Assembly: GCF_029852145.1 (NCBI RefSeq)
Contig: NC_079977.1
Location: 8,715,337 to 8,779,336 of the forward strand
Length of the DNA stretch: 64,000 nt
DNA from: Microplitis mediator
Lineage: Eukaryota; Arthropoda; Insecta; Hymenoptera; Braconidae
Reading direction: 5' to 3'
Below are positions 34,464-46,815 of this stretch, piece by piece. Under the pieces are notes generated by a model, which saw only the letters and a program-made list of their open reading frames with translations, was not told the origin of the DNA and made no database searches. The translations under genes were made by a program, and so were the position numbers. The first letter of the stretch is position 1, and the number at the start of each line of letters is the position of its first letter.

Positions 34464-35570
34464 TATAGAGTATTCTATACATATTTTTAGTTAATTTTTA
34501 TTTTTTTTACAGAGTAGAAATTATTAAATCGTATAAGGAAACATATTACTAAACATTTAGTAATGATTTAATTTTTTCTTTATAAAAATTGCTGTTCGAT
34601 TAACAAAGAGTACGAATTAAGTAGTACTAAAACTAATAATATAGCAATTTTTCAGTTAAATTTAAAATGTTAATTATTATTTCATGATTTTTACTATACA
34701 TTTAGTAGTAAATAGTAAAAGTAATGCACTTATTGATTGGCATTGTTATTTGTCACTAAAATACAGTAAGTATTAAAATATTTTTGAGACTCGTTTTCTC
34801 CTTGTATGTTTGTGTTCTTTTTTTTCATACAGTTTACTCTCTCTTTCTCTCTATCTAACAAGTAAGTGCTAACAACAGCATCGACATGACAGTAGCGCAA
34901 ACAACATCTGTAACTGTAACTCTCATGAGAAAAATAGTGGTCTATATGAAAAAATTCAACGTGACAAAACATATCAAAGAAAGAGCGATTTATAAACCAA
35001 TGTTGAGATCAATATTTTTTTTTCTGTTAACAGATGGTCTAAGATATGTCGCATGTTTATTGAGTAAAAAATTATGACAATCAAAAATGAAAATCCGCAC
35101 AGTCTTGATTTTAAAATTTTTATACAATATCTTTTATTATAATATAAGCGATTGAAATTATAAAATTTATCTACTTAACATTAGAAAGATTTATTGAAAA
35201 ATAATTGGTCAAAAACAAAAGATGTCAGTACAATTTTGTAGAAAATAAAATTCTCCACAAAAAAAGGTATGAAATATTTTTCGCAAATACCTTTTTAGTT
35301 CAAAAGCAATGAAAACTTGAAAATACTTAATTTTTTTTATTTTACACTAGAATCGTTGAAATTTGTAAGGAAATAAAATTCTTTAATAATCATGATTTAA
35401 AAAGTTCTTACAGCAATTGAGCAAATTTTTTTTATTTTACATCCGAGTCCATTAACTTTTAGATACTCGGTATTTAACCAACACCGTAGAGATGGGATTT
35501 AAATACGAATGAGATATAAGTATCCACCGCACTCAGAATCAAGAGTAACCAAAAAAAAAAAAAATCATAA
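34464..35570. other. AT-rich non-coding stretch
   Basis: No gene. Overlapping short frames on opposite strands at 34730-35077 are not supported. Confidence 0.4.
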
Positions 35571-36300
35571 AAAAATATAACAGTAGTAGTAGTAGCAGTT
35601 ATAGAAGTAAGAAGTGGGGAGCATTTGCCGAAGATAAGGCTGCCGAGATGGTAGTTAAGAAGTTTTCCTTCAAGAGCTTTTTCTGTGATTCTACCAGGTT
35701 ACCACTCTCGCGGGTAATCCCACTAAGGAACTTTGGTAATGCGCGTCAGCTATGAATAACGACAGGATTACCTGAAGAATGAGTAGACCGGGGATGCATC
35801 CGTTTACTATGTAAGAATTTATTCTCCAGGCCTTAAACTTCCTCCTCAACTCGCCTCTTTCTTCAATTCAACCAAATGAAAGGACGGGCAAACAAAAAAT
35901 CAAACAAAGTATGAACCAGACTAAGGAGAAAAAAACAAATTCTTACCCCCTTTTCTTTTTTCAAAGCCAAAGAAAATGTTTAAGGAAGATGTCCGTCTTC
36001 CTTGCGATCGAGTAAACTTAAAAATGATGAATCGTAGAATGCGGCATCTTCTCCTACTACTTTCCAATGAAAAGTGAATGCCTAGTTGGAAAACTTTCTC
36101 GTCAGATACTCTGTTTAAGTAATTCTTCTCATCTTATACTAGATCCTCTTCCTCCTCCTCGCCCGCCCCCATCTCCTTCTTCTCAAACAACTCTCTTATC
36201 TTTTGCTCATTCCTATGACACCCACAACGTCATATTTTCTCAAGTAAAAATAAAAGTCTTTTATATAATCTGATTAATTTTAAGTGTGTCTTTCTCTATT
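35571..36300. other. Complex non-coding island
   Basis: Starts with an (AGT)n stretch near 35582-35598, then mixed sequence with TCGCGGGTAATCCCACTAAG and GCGCGTCAGC words to about 36070, and then pyrimidine-rich CCTCCTCCTCGCCCGCCCCC (around 36145-36170). The 68-codon frame at 36067-36273 translates that tract as a proline run and is not convincing. Confidence 0.4.
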
Positions 36301-38642
36301 TAATAATTTATTTTTTAAATAAAAAATATTTTTAAACAAATCAGTGCCTCGGTTGACATTTATTTAGTGGCTTTTTCTATTCAAGCTCTGGATTAAATCT
36401 TCAGACCTTACATTAGTTGATTGCGTGCTTAATTATTAAAACAAGCTCCAAATTTATTGTACTTAAAAATTGATGATTTAGTTGATAAATATACGGATGA
36501 TATTTAATCAATTTTGTAGTGAAGATATTTAATGGAATAAAAAAGTTTTTTTTATAACAAACTCGATCTGATTGACGAGTTTTTTTTAGACTTAGATACT
36601 TTCGGAAGTCACTCGTCCGGATGTTTGATAAGAGGTAAAACGTTAATTGAAAACGCTTCCAGCGGTCTGAAAACCACATCAAGTAAAAAGTAAATTTTAT
36701 TTGGATTGATAAAAAAAAATTTGAAAAAGAAGAAAGAGAGAGAGGGAGAGAGAGAAAATAAAAATAAATTTAAATCAAAATTTATTCTGCATGATATTCT
36801 GGGATAAAAATAGTGAATAGGTAACAGCCATATTATTTCAAGCTGATGAGATTTTTGAGACAGCTTACAAAAATATGTCAGAAAATATTTTTACAAATGA
36901 AAGAGATTATTATTTTTTTTTTCAAAAAGTATTTGCAGAAGAATTTCATCATTATCTTTCGACTAGAACAATCGAGCTTATACGTAAAAAATTATTTATA
37001 TCTTATTTGTAAGAATTAAATTCTCTACGAATTTGCTTTTATATGTATCATAGATATTTAACTTGAGCGATGAGAAATTTAATTTATCGAATATCGTTAA
37101 AATTCGATAATCAACTGTAAAAATTTATTTGACTTCAAATTAAAATTTTGGCTAAACTAATATGTATATCACAAAAATTTTAGAGGAAATTTAATTCTCA
37201 GTAAAATCATTTTTATGTAATTATATTTTCAATATTTTAACTCAAATTTCAATTATATAGACTTTTATACATAAAATTTGTGAAATTAAAAATTTTTTAG
37301 AATAAACATGAATGAAAATTAAAATCAATTCTATATAAATAAATTGAATTGAAAAAACATTTTTATGGAGAGCTGATAAGATTTTTCTAAACGTTTGCAA
37401 GAAAAATATCACATTTTTTTTTAACAACCAAGTATTTTAGACTGCAAAAAGATTCTTTTAAATTGCTATATTGTTAGAGTGATAAAAAAAAAAAAATAAT
37501 AAACAGTGAGAATACAAAGTTAACAGGAAAAACGACTAATGTCATCGACGTATCAGATAAAAAGTAAAAGAGACGAGGTTTGAGTTGAGCTTTTTTTAAA
37601 CCCGCGTGCAAACGTCAGCACCGAGTGTAACACTTGGCTAGCGAATTCGCAGAAGAAAGCTTTAGTAACTCATAAGCACTCTCGAGTTTTATCTTTTTAT
37701 CATTATTTTTATTTTTTTTTTTTCAACTTTTTTACTTTTCTTTCTAGTTACTGTAATAGAGGCAGCTCTAGCAGTAGTACGAGCAGAGCATTGTCATGCC
37801 GACACAAAGAAGGGAACACGTGACAAGAGAGACAATGTCACGGTGGCTGAGATACAAAAAAGTAACAATACCAAAAGAGAGCTTTTACTGCATCATCTAC
37901 GTTTTCATCGTGTCTTAAGCAGAGTCGAAACCATAAATTTTGTGTTGTTGAAACAACTGTATGTATTTACTCATGCGAATATTCTTTTACAAACTTTTTC
38001 ATTTCTTCATCATTTCAAAAACTATCGATTTTTTAAAATAATTACATTTTTTTTTCCGAGTATCTGAATACTTCTTTTATAAAAATTCTCGAGACAAATT
38101 TATTTCTTTTTTTTTTTTTTTTCAGAAAATAAAATTTTTTATTATTTAAAGGATGAAGATAGTTCTGTAAAAAATTCTTTGTGTAATTTTTTTTATTACT
38201 ATACTAATTGAAATTTTGGTTTACATTTAGTCGTGATGTATTTAAAATACGAGGCAAAATGGGCTGTCTACAAAACAAATTTTTCATTAAAAATGTCAAT
38301 CCTCCAAGTTTTAAGTGTCCCATTTAGCCCAGATGATTTTTTTTATTCAAAGCCAGGAAAATCAAATTTTGAGGGAGAAATTATATAATTTATCAATTTT
38401 ATTCAATTTTTATGTCTTTTTGTAGAAAATTAAAAAAAAAGTATTATCAAGTTTTTCTATCAATTTTTCATCCTTAAAACAAATTAATAATTTTTCATGA
38501 ATTAGAAAAGGAGGCTGAGGAATTCTCTTTAAACAAAATTTGGCTATGATTTTTTTCACTAATTATAAAAATCTTAACGCTTTTCAAGTTGTATTATGAA
38601 TTTTAAACATCGATATGCTTAACAGTAAAAAAAAAATCTGAA
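36301..38642. other. AT-rich non-coding stretch with one island
   Basis: (GA)n-rich at 36731-36755. 37545-37870 is a complex island (ACCCGCGTGCAAACGTCAGC, CACGTGACAAGAGAGACAAT). 38100-38120 is a poly-T run. 38230-38345 has an AGGCAAAATGGGC/GCCCATTTAG-type inverted motif pair, possibly a small decayed MITE. No gene. Confidence 0.4.
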
Positions 38643-39222
38643 AAATGCCTGACCCTGCGGGCCAGACCCAAAACTTCTCACTTTTCAAGCTCAAAAATTT
38701 GTTAGGCCGGTAAAACATACCTTCACTGAAAAATTATAATTTTTGTCCGACGATATCTTTGGATGGAATGAACCGATTTGAACGTTCTTGGTGGCAATCG
38801 AAAGGGCTCAACAAGACTTAAAACTAATCACATTTTGAGGCAAATTGGACAAGTGGTTTATAAGTTAAACGCAAAAAACCAAAACCAAAAACAAAAAAAA
38901 TTTTTAATTTTTATTCTTCGTATAACTCCTAAACTACATGACCGATCTACCCCAAAATCTAATCAATTCTAAGTTTTGGTGAGCCCTTTGATTGCCACCA
39001 AGTACATTCAAATCGGTTGATTCGTTCCAAAGATATCGTCGGGCAAAAAAAGTTTACACACACACACATACACATGGACGCCCATCCGGGAATAGTCAGA
39101 ATAGCTTCCTAAGACCTCAAAACGTTAAGATCTGATGAAAACTCGGTTTTCGAAAATCGGACCGAAACCAATAACTTCCCTTTTTTTGAAAATTTTCGAT
39201 TTTCTTAGCGGAAAGTTAAAGA
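38643..39222 (-). mobile_element. Repeat family E, copy 4, with internal hairpin
   Basis: The left end carries CTGACCCTGCGGGCCAGACC and the right end TTTTCTTAGCGGAAAGTTAA. Two internal arms, 38741-38868 and 38921-39053, are imperfect reverse complements: CGACGATATCTTTGGATGGA against the complement of CCAAAGATATCGTCG, and GGTGGCAATCGAAAGGGCTC against the complement of GAGCCCTTTGATTGCCACC. A CA run lies near 39056-39073. The 64-codon frame (38778-38972) recurs at 54370 as part of the repeat and is not a gene. Confidence 0.75.
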
Positions 39223-41412
39223 AAAATTCAATAAGAGAGCATGAGTAGTCTTATAAAAGAAAATAATAAATTACCAAAAAAATTTTTTTTTAAAATCTCA
39301 TTGTTTATAATTTTCACTAGCTCATTTTTTACCTCTTGTTTCTTTAAATTTAAAAAATAAACAAATCCAAACGTTTAATTAAAAAATAGAAAAAAAAAAT
39401 TCAATTTATATAATTAATTTATAAATTTACAGAATTAAATAAATATTTGAACTGAAACGAAATGCAATGTTATTTGAAGTATATAAATTAATTACGTGTA
39501 TATTAAATGAAAAGTTAAACAATCATATTTTATTGTATTATTTATTTATTGAATATTTTAATAAAAAACATTTGTTTTGAGTTTATTAGTATCATGAATG
39601 AATTAACCTTCTGTTGACAGATCTGTGATGAAAAATCATGTCTGATAACATTTATTTAATGTATTTATAAAATTTTTAAATTATAAAAAAATATATCTGA
39701 AAGCCAAATGACATAAAATATGTTTACATAGGATTGGATTATGCTTACAATAGCTGATCATTGATCAATAACTTTATACATATAGTTATATAGACTCTCT
39801 CAATTGTTTACACGTGGTCTCAACGTCAACTTAAGCCTGGGTGAGAGCACAGACGAGCCCCAACCGCTCAAGTGCTTATATCGACCTGCTTAAACAATGA
39901 CATGCTTTTCAAAATCACTATTCTGTGTAATCTCGGATTATAGATTCTCGTCCTTTGCCAATATAAATTTTTAATCCAATAATCCGCACTAATATCCCAT
40001 TGGTCTTTTTTTTTAAATTAAAATTAAATCATCAAACTTAAATTTTGGCTAAAATATTAAATCTACTGAAAAAAAATATTAATACATTTTATAGGAAATT
40101 TAAATCTCTGCATATTTGGTTTTGTAAATTTTTATCTCAACTGTAAGACTTTAGATAAAAATTTAATTTAATGCTAATCTATGAAATTTAGAAAAATTAA
40201 TCAACCTTAAAATTTGAATTCTAACTTAATTATCGTAAATTCGTAAATATGAAAAAAATATCTTAGTACAATTTTATACAAAGAAGTATTGAATAATATT
40301 TTTTATAGCTGATGAGTATTTTGAACTTAAAATACAGAGGAATGCTTTTATTTTATGTTTGAATCCAATAACTAGCGATTTAGTTGTTGGTTTTTCATTT
40401 TCATTTAAATCAATTGATAGATAAAAAAACTAAAAATGCAAGTGGGAGAAAAGTCTTTTAGAAAAATTAATTCAGTGGTTTGTATAAATTTGAAAATGAT
40501 TCGGGTCAATGGGCACCGTTGATCTAGCAGACATCGCATATGCATTAGTCTCAAGTGGGGTTTCCGTAACTCAGTTGCAAACTTTGTCCGCGGGTGAAAG
40601 AGCTCGTGGGTGTGCGGTAAATGTTAGGATAGAGGCGTCTCTATTCGCTTAGTTCCTTGTATATATCTGTATATATAGAGTGTGTTAAATAAACTGTATA
40701 TATAGTCTGGGAGTGGAAGTTGAGGCTTTTCATGGTGGACGGCATGACAAAAGGTGGCTAACTTACAGGTCAAAACATTCGTCAGTTTTGACCTCATTCC
40801 TTTGTTCCAATTCTATTACAACTAATGAGCTCATACAAATCTTTGTATTCAAAATATTTTTTTTCGGAGATAAAGTGGAAAAATAAAAATAGATTTTGAT
40901 GACTTTTCTTTTTTACTAAAATTTTTTTTTTTTTTTTATCTGATTCAACTGTCAAATGACTTCAGCCCCAATAAGCTCAAGAGATCTCGAGAGAGTACGT
41001 GAGTTATTGATCGTTCCGAGTATAGTTTCCACTTGTACTTGCACTTAAACAAAAAAGACTTGTTCTTTGTATACTTTTTTTTACAACTATGATGCCGCGA
41101 GATAAGAATGAAAAAAAATTGCCGTAAATTATTTTTCAGAATTTTAAATAATTAGGGTTTTCCATATTAATGACATCTTGTGAGAATTATAAATAACTAT
41201 TTTGGGGGATCGTTAAAAGGAACATTTAATTTACTACAACCTTAGACTGATTAAAAATTTTTGTAAGCTTCATAATCTAAAAGATAAAGCTGTTTTAAAA
41301 GTGAGAAGTATGAAATTGTTTTAATGACTGTAACTTTTGAACATTAGGTTTCAGAACATTTTTTAATTGGACCATAGTTATAAGAAATTAAGTTTCCTTT
41401 TCAAAAACCATA
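39223..41412. other. Non-coding stretch with two islands
   Basis: 39810-39960 (CCTGGGTGAGAGCACAGACG) and 40505-40770 (GTCCGCGGGTGAAAGAGCTC, GGACGGCATGACAAAAGG) are more complex than the AT-rich remainder. No frames of interest and no repeat ends. Confidence 0.4.
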
Positions 41413-41893
41413 CACTGTAAAAAATCACCGGGGTAAATCCAAGCGGGGTAGGTGTTAAAATCGGCGGTGTTAAATTTCAACACCGAAAGCGGTGTAAAAA
41501 TAACGCCACCGCCGGTGTAAATATTCTGTACCAGTGTTAAACATAACTCTCCGGTGTTAAAATAACACCGCTGCCGGCGTAAATATTTTATACCGATGTT
41601 AAAATAACGCCGCCGCCGGTGTAGATATTCTTTACCGGTGTTGAAATATTTTACTTTGTGAATATTTTTACTTACTCGATCACTATACTTGTTATTAAAT
41701 GATATTTTTTATTAATTTTCATAAAGAACTGACATTTTTTGTGTTTTATAATCTTTAAAGTTAATACTCCAAGCGGACGCAATTTACCCCGCTTTTACAC
41801 CGGTGTATTACTTCTCCTATACCGGTGTAATTTCATTTTTACACCGGGCGGAGTTAAAACGAGTCCATTTTTAACACCGCTCTTTTTACAGTG
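41413..41893. mobile_element. MITE, family A, copy 2
   Basis: It starts CACTGTAAAAAATCACCGGG and ends CTCTTTTTACAGTG, with TA on both sides (41411-41412, 41894-41895). It aligns with copy 1 along its length, including the central TTTACTTACTCGATCACTAT part, but lacks part of the right-hand ACACCGGT array. Confidence 0.85.
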
Positions 41894-43205
41894 TATGGAT
41901 TACATTTTTTTAAAGATAACATTAATAAAAGTTTGAGCTGATGAATTTTTATCAGCTAAATTTAGAATTATTTATCATAATAAATTGAATAAAATAACAA
42001 AAGAAAGTTTAAAAAATAAATAAAATTAGAGGTTTGTAATTTAATAGAAAACCAACTGGGGATTAGAACTCGTGAAAACAAGTTTTCCGGTTTCACGATT
42101 CGGGTGACAAAGGTCTCAACCAAAGTTACGAAAAGTTAGTAGGATTGTACATGGACAAGTTACTTGTAGAGACACAATTACTGGTTAAAGGTACCAGGCT
42201 TAGAGGGAGACAAAAAAAAAACAAGAATACGAACGTGTCACGCATCTCTTTTTGGTCGTTTTCAGTTTTATATCCATGAAAATCCGCTCACGCGCACAAC
42301 CCTGGCTAATGGATTTACCGTCCACGATAACATCACCCGCGAATCTCTGTTTTCCCAAGCTCAACTTCCAAACACTATAAAGAGAGAATGCTGCTAGGTA
42401 GGGAGTGAAAGTGAGAGTGTAAAAGAAGCCCAAGAAAATGTACTACTGGGATTTATAATAGGGTTTGTGAGAAATAAAGAGTGAAAATTCAGGTTCTGAG
42501 AAAAAGCTTTTTGTGAGGACACTGACGGCAAAACTACTAATTGTTAATTAAGATTATGAATTTCATGAACTATGACACACAAACACCTCTTGTGACAGCG
42601 CTCTCAACTATCACATAAAGATAAAACTTTTAAACACCGATGTTAAAAAATAATGTAGTAATGATGCGGTGATAGCGATAATAACAGTAAAAAAATTTAA
42701 TATTTGGGAAAATACTACTGAAAACATTTTTATTCACGTATTTTTGACAACCTAAATCATGTGCTTCAAAATACACTCATGCTTTAAGCTTCTTTTATGA
42801 TTATTATCAACTATTGCATATAATTTTTGGTGGATTTCACTTCTACTAAATATAACGATGCACAGTATCATAAAAGATATTTCATGTACTAAAAAAATTG
42901 CTGATGTGTATGTTATTTTACTCAAGCATGTTTCATGTGATATATAAATTTTTTATGGTACATATAGAATTTTCTCTACTATTAAATATCATTGAATAGT
43001 TCTATGATATCTACAACAATTCGTATTACATCCATTAATAATAAAATTAAATAGTAATTTATTGATAGGCTCATAGTGGAAGTGTTCTCAAGCCAATAAA
43101 AAAAAAAATGAGTCAATAACTCAAGTAATTCGGAAGCAATCAACTTTCCGTCCATATAATCGTATACCTGTGCGAATATACGGATTATATTTTCCGGCGT
43201 TTATA
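41894..43205. other. Non-coding stretch with one island
   Basis: 42060-42560 is more complex (GGATTTACCGTCCACGATAA, CACGCGCACAACCCTGG); its 77-codon minus-strand frame (42200-42433) has no recognised motif. The rest is AT-rich. Confidence 0.4.
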
Positions 43206-43583
43206 CACTGTAAAAAATCGGGAGCGCATTCTGAGTGATTATGGATTTTATTTTAATCCAAATTCACGCAGTCATTCGGAGTTTCGAAAATTCAAACACA
43301 ATTTCACTCCACAGGCGCAGTAAATATGAAGTTTTTTTTTCAGCGGAATGATTTCAGAGTGATATGGATTTTATTTCAACTCGCATTCACTCTTATCCAG
43401 AGTTTTAATAAACCCTCCTTCGGAGTAAATTTTATTCCGAGGGTATTGTACTCTCTAAATCTGAAACAGTGAAAACCACTGAAAAATAGTGTATATACAC
43501 TGTTTTACATTTAGAGAGTATAAACAAAAAAATCATTGGCTCCGAATTTACTTCGCGTTCACTCCACGAATTTCTTGTATTAA
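43206..43583. mobile_element. MITE, family B, copy 3, interrupted by family C
   Basis: It starts CACTGTAAAAAATCGGGAGC. The right end is degenerate (CTCCACGAATTTCTTGTATT). TCCTTCGGAGTAAATTTTAT and mirrored ACTTCGCGTTCACTCC words follow the family pattern. A short family C element (43451-43518) is inserted at a TA in its right half. Confidence 0.65.
43451..43518. mobile_element. Miniature family C element (68 bp) nested in family B
   Basis: CTCTCTAAATCTGAAACAGT at the left and ACTGTTTTACATTTAGAGAG at the right, flanked by TA on both sides (43449-43450, 43519-43520). Almost the whole element is palindromic. Confidence 0.75.
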
Positions 43584-43689
43584 TGTACAAGGACAAATTG
43601 ATCTAAATATGTACCAGTCCTATTTATTAGAGTTTTACTCCCGTGATTCAACACCTTTTATACTAATTAATCATACACTGAGAAAAATA

Positions 43690-44500
43690 ATTTTCACCCG
43701 GGTCGAAATATTGAACTAAAATTTAACTTACGTTAACTTATAGAACCTACATAAGCTTAATGAACTTACATCTAACTTACTCTCTAAAAATGAATTAGAA
43801 AATGAAATTTACTGCATATCAATGGATAGTCACTATTTCCACAGCTATAAGTATACCACTAATTCAACCAGTGATATACTTATAGCTGATTCTCAGTGAA
43901 TATTCACTAATTCAAAGTGAATTTTACTGATTCATTTTTAGACAGTAAATAACTTATTGGGCTTGATTATAACTTAAATCTACTTAACTAAACATACTGA
44001 CTTAATTAAAACTTAAATGGAATAAAATTAACCCAAAGTGAACTTGAATGTACTCCCAAGTCGAAATTTGAATCGTAAGTTAGAATTATTGGACGTTGAA
44101 ATCGTCATCTAGATATTCAATGTTAAAAAAAATGGACAAAATCAATTCCCTTCGGCCTGTCCGTGAGGCATTTTAGTGAGTTGAACGATAAAAATACTCC
44201 CGTTTGTGCATTATCCGGCTTACAGACTTGAATTTTAGCACAAATATTCCCAACGATCTCGCAAGTCCCCCACCATCGAAGTTTTCGAAAAAATACCGAT
44301 CACTTTAGGTTAATTTTATTCCAGGTAGGTTATAATTAAGTCAGTATTTTTATTTAAGTCGATTCAAGTTATAATCAAGCCCAATAAGTTATTTAAGTTA
44401 GATGTAAGTTCATTAAGCTTAAGTAAGTTCATTGTAAGTTCTATGAGTTAATTAACTTAACGTAAGTTAAATGTAAGTTCAATATTTCGACTCGAGCAGT
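43690..44500. mobile_element. MITE, family I, interrupted by family C
   Basis: The left part (CCCGGGTCGAAATATTGAAC, then ACTTACGTTAACTTAT) is mirrored at the right by TAACTTAACGTAAGTTAAAT and TTCAATATTTCGACTCGAGC. The long arms match through ATCTAACTTA-AATAACTTATTGGG, apart from the family C insertion at 43780. A decayed fragment is at about 1150-1260. The outer boundaries are approximate. Confidence 0.65.
43780..43945. mobile_element. MITE, family C, copy 3, nested in family I
   Basis: It begins CTCTCTAAAAATGAATTAGA and ends GATTCATTTTTAGACAG. TA lies on both sides (43778-43779, 43946-43947). The uninterrupted right arm of the host element reads CCCAATAAGTTATTTAAGTT, which shows the empty site and a TA target duplication directly. 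Confidence 0.85.
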
Positions 44501-44528
44501 TACGAGTAAATGTGTTATTAATATAGTG

Positions 44529-45344
44529 CACAGAAAAAAAGGATACTTGGGCTTAAGAATTATTTTCTTGGCCTAAAAATTTCTTTTGCAAAGCCAAAAT
44601 TTCGATAGTTGGAGAAAAAAAATTCGTCGTTCAAGAAAATTTTTTTGAACAAAAAAAATTTTTTTTCATGATATCAGCATCGTAACTTCAAGTTTCAGTG
44701 TCACTGCAGCCAGTCGAAACAAGCTAATTTTAAACCGATGCTGCAAACAACTACTAGCGAATTCATAATTCACAAATACCTGCATACAGCGGGCAGAAAC
44801 ATGCATGGTCCTTCCCTTGGGAAAAAACAATTGTTTCTGCCCGGTGTCAGTTATATTTAATGTTCATTTTCAGCCTTATTACTCTCATTTGTTTACTTGT
44901 CACTTCAGTTTACTCATTTCAATTTTTGATTGACAGTTATAATTAACCAACTAAAATTAATAAAAATGAGTGAAAATAAGATTCTTGTTTTATTTACTAT
45001 CTAATAAGTGACTGTAAATCACAGATTTCTCATTCTCTAACGGTTCTCCGCATCATCGACTTGAAATAAACTTGTTTCTAACTGGCTGCTGACATTAGAA
45101 CTTGAAGTTCTCATGTAGGTAATCATAAAAAATAAAGTGTGTGGCTCAGGATGAATCAAGACGATTTCAGGCTGCAGGTAATGTTAGTCCTCGCTTACGG
45201 CTTGGGCAGCCAACTTCACCCTAGTCTGAAATCATCTTGATTCATCTCTTGTCACACAATGTACTATTTCTTGAACTAACAATATATTGGCTTACTTTCT
45301 GGATTGCAAAAAATATTATTCGGCCAAGGTATCCTTATTTAGTG
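44529..45344. mobile_element. Possible MITE, family M, containing family O copy 2
   Basis: The left end CACAGAAAAAAAGGATACTT is mirrored at the right by AAGGTATCCTTATTTAGTGT. CTTGGCCTAAAAATTTC and TTATTCGGCCAAGG are also placed symmetrically. A family O copy lies at 45137-45260. No frame of interest. Confidence 0.45.
45137..45260. mobile_element. Palindromic MITE, family O, copy 2
   Basis: Arms GATGAATCAAGACGATTTCA and TGAAATCATCTTGATTCATC are complementary except for one G-T type mismatch. Interior GGCAGCCAACTTCACCC corresponds to 1560-1585 of copy 1 in reverse. Ends GTGTGTGGC and GTCACACAAT. Confidence 0.65.
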
Positions 45345-46689
45345 TGGCAGTGAACAATTGTGTTGAATCAAATAAAAACTTTGAAAAATAAAAAAAAATA
45401 CATTTGGCTGAAGGAAATATTTATGTAATTTAATAAAATGGTCATCAAGTCATACATTTACTTGAATCTGAAAATTTTTCTTCTCCGTGTACACAAAGAT
45501 GATATGGTGTCATAGTGACGTCGGAGTACTGATTATCTAACGGACATCGAAATACACATGTTTTCAAAATTTCTATGGCCACAGTAGAATTAACGATGAT
45601 TATATTACACACTACTCTGAATTCAATAAATTTGACTATGGGCCTTGGTAACTGTTGCAACGTATTTATTATACTTTCCGTTAGTTAGCCAATATAGTCC
45701 AGCGTTACTATGACACCCCAGAATTTCGAACAAGCATAATTTCTCCGTGAATAGTATACTATTCAAATTAAAGTACCCATTTAAAGCGAAATTTTCAAAA
45801 GCACTTTCACAGTCATGCAAACTAAAATTCTTTTAAGTTAATGATAAACATGAACATTGACTTGTATATTAAAATGTCAATAAACCATGAAGGATTTGGA
45901 CTCATTCATAATTGTTATAAGCATTCGTACATCATACCACAGAAACAATTAATTGTGAGATGGCTCAAGCGAAAGTTATATTTGCTTTTAACTTATTACT
46001 CAACTGGTTGGTTTGAAAACAGACTACTGAAACTATGAAGCAGCACTCACCCACACCCACGCACACTTACATTTGCATACAGATCACCAGATACACACGA
46101 AACTTTGTTCAAGATCAATGTTATAGTAAGTAAAGACACATAAATACAAATTCAAGTAGGTTATGCACACACATGTACCTTTCAAAATTTAACTTCTTTA
46201 TCTATAGAGCCGTTCAATATATAATATAACAACTTTCTCATATTTACCGCCATTGTACCAGCAAATTCTACGCTCAGATGACTCTCAAGCTATTTCGACA
46301 ACCAATTTATGTTTCATATATTTTTTTTACAAATAAAAAATTCATCTTGTGCATATATCTATATGTTGTTGCCATCCAACCGTGTAATATAAAAAAAGAC
46401 AGTGTTCACTGAAACGATAGATGAAATACACGCGGAAATCGGATGTAATAAGAAAATAGAGTGAACAGTGTTTAGATACTGAAAAATTCAAGTACAGTGT
46501 AGTCATAAGCTCTTTGTATTTTTACTATACATTAGGGCGGTCGAGCCAGTAAATGCGCAGCGAAGGGTTTTACTTATAAATGTGTTACTATATTTTCAGT
46601 TCAAAAGTCAAAAATCAAAACTATGATACTATTAGATAGATAAAAATCTATACTATCACCTTCATTCATTACAGACTTAATTTAATATG
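45345..46689. other. Non-coding stretch
   Basis: Short frames on both strands at 45445-46038 (65-71 codons) show no recognised motif. 46040-46090 has CACCCACACCCACGCACAC. A MITE-end-like TTCTTCTCCGTGTAC at 45478-45492 has no clear partner. Confidence 0.4.
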
Positions 46690-46815
46690 TACACGAAAAA
46701 AAAATGTAGTTACTACAACAACAGCAGCTGTAGTTGAGGTTAGTACAAGTTGGAGTAAAGGAATGCCAACTCCAACTTGGAATAACCTCAACCACACGTG
46801 AAGTAACGTCAGTAC

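Noticed and set aside
38778..38972. 64-codon frame conserved at 54370-54558
   Set aside because: Both lie at the same place in copies 4 and 5 of repeat family E; similarity reflects repeat copying, and the frame covers half of the internal hairpin.
39131..39170. CTGATGA followed by GAAA in family E (also 54725-54765)
   Set aside because: Superficially like a hammerhead core, but the intervening hairpin overlaps the core bases, no G-C closing pair of stem II exists, and no stem I or III is available.
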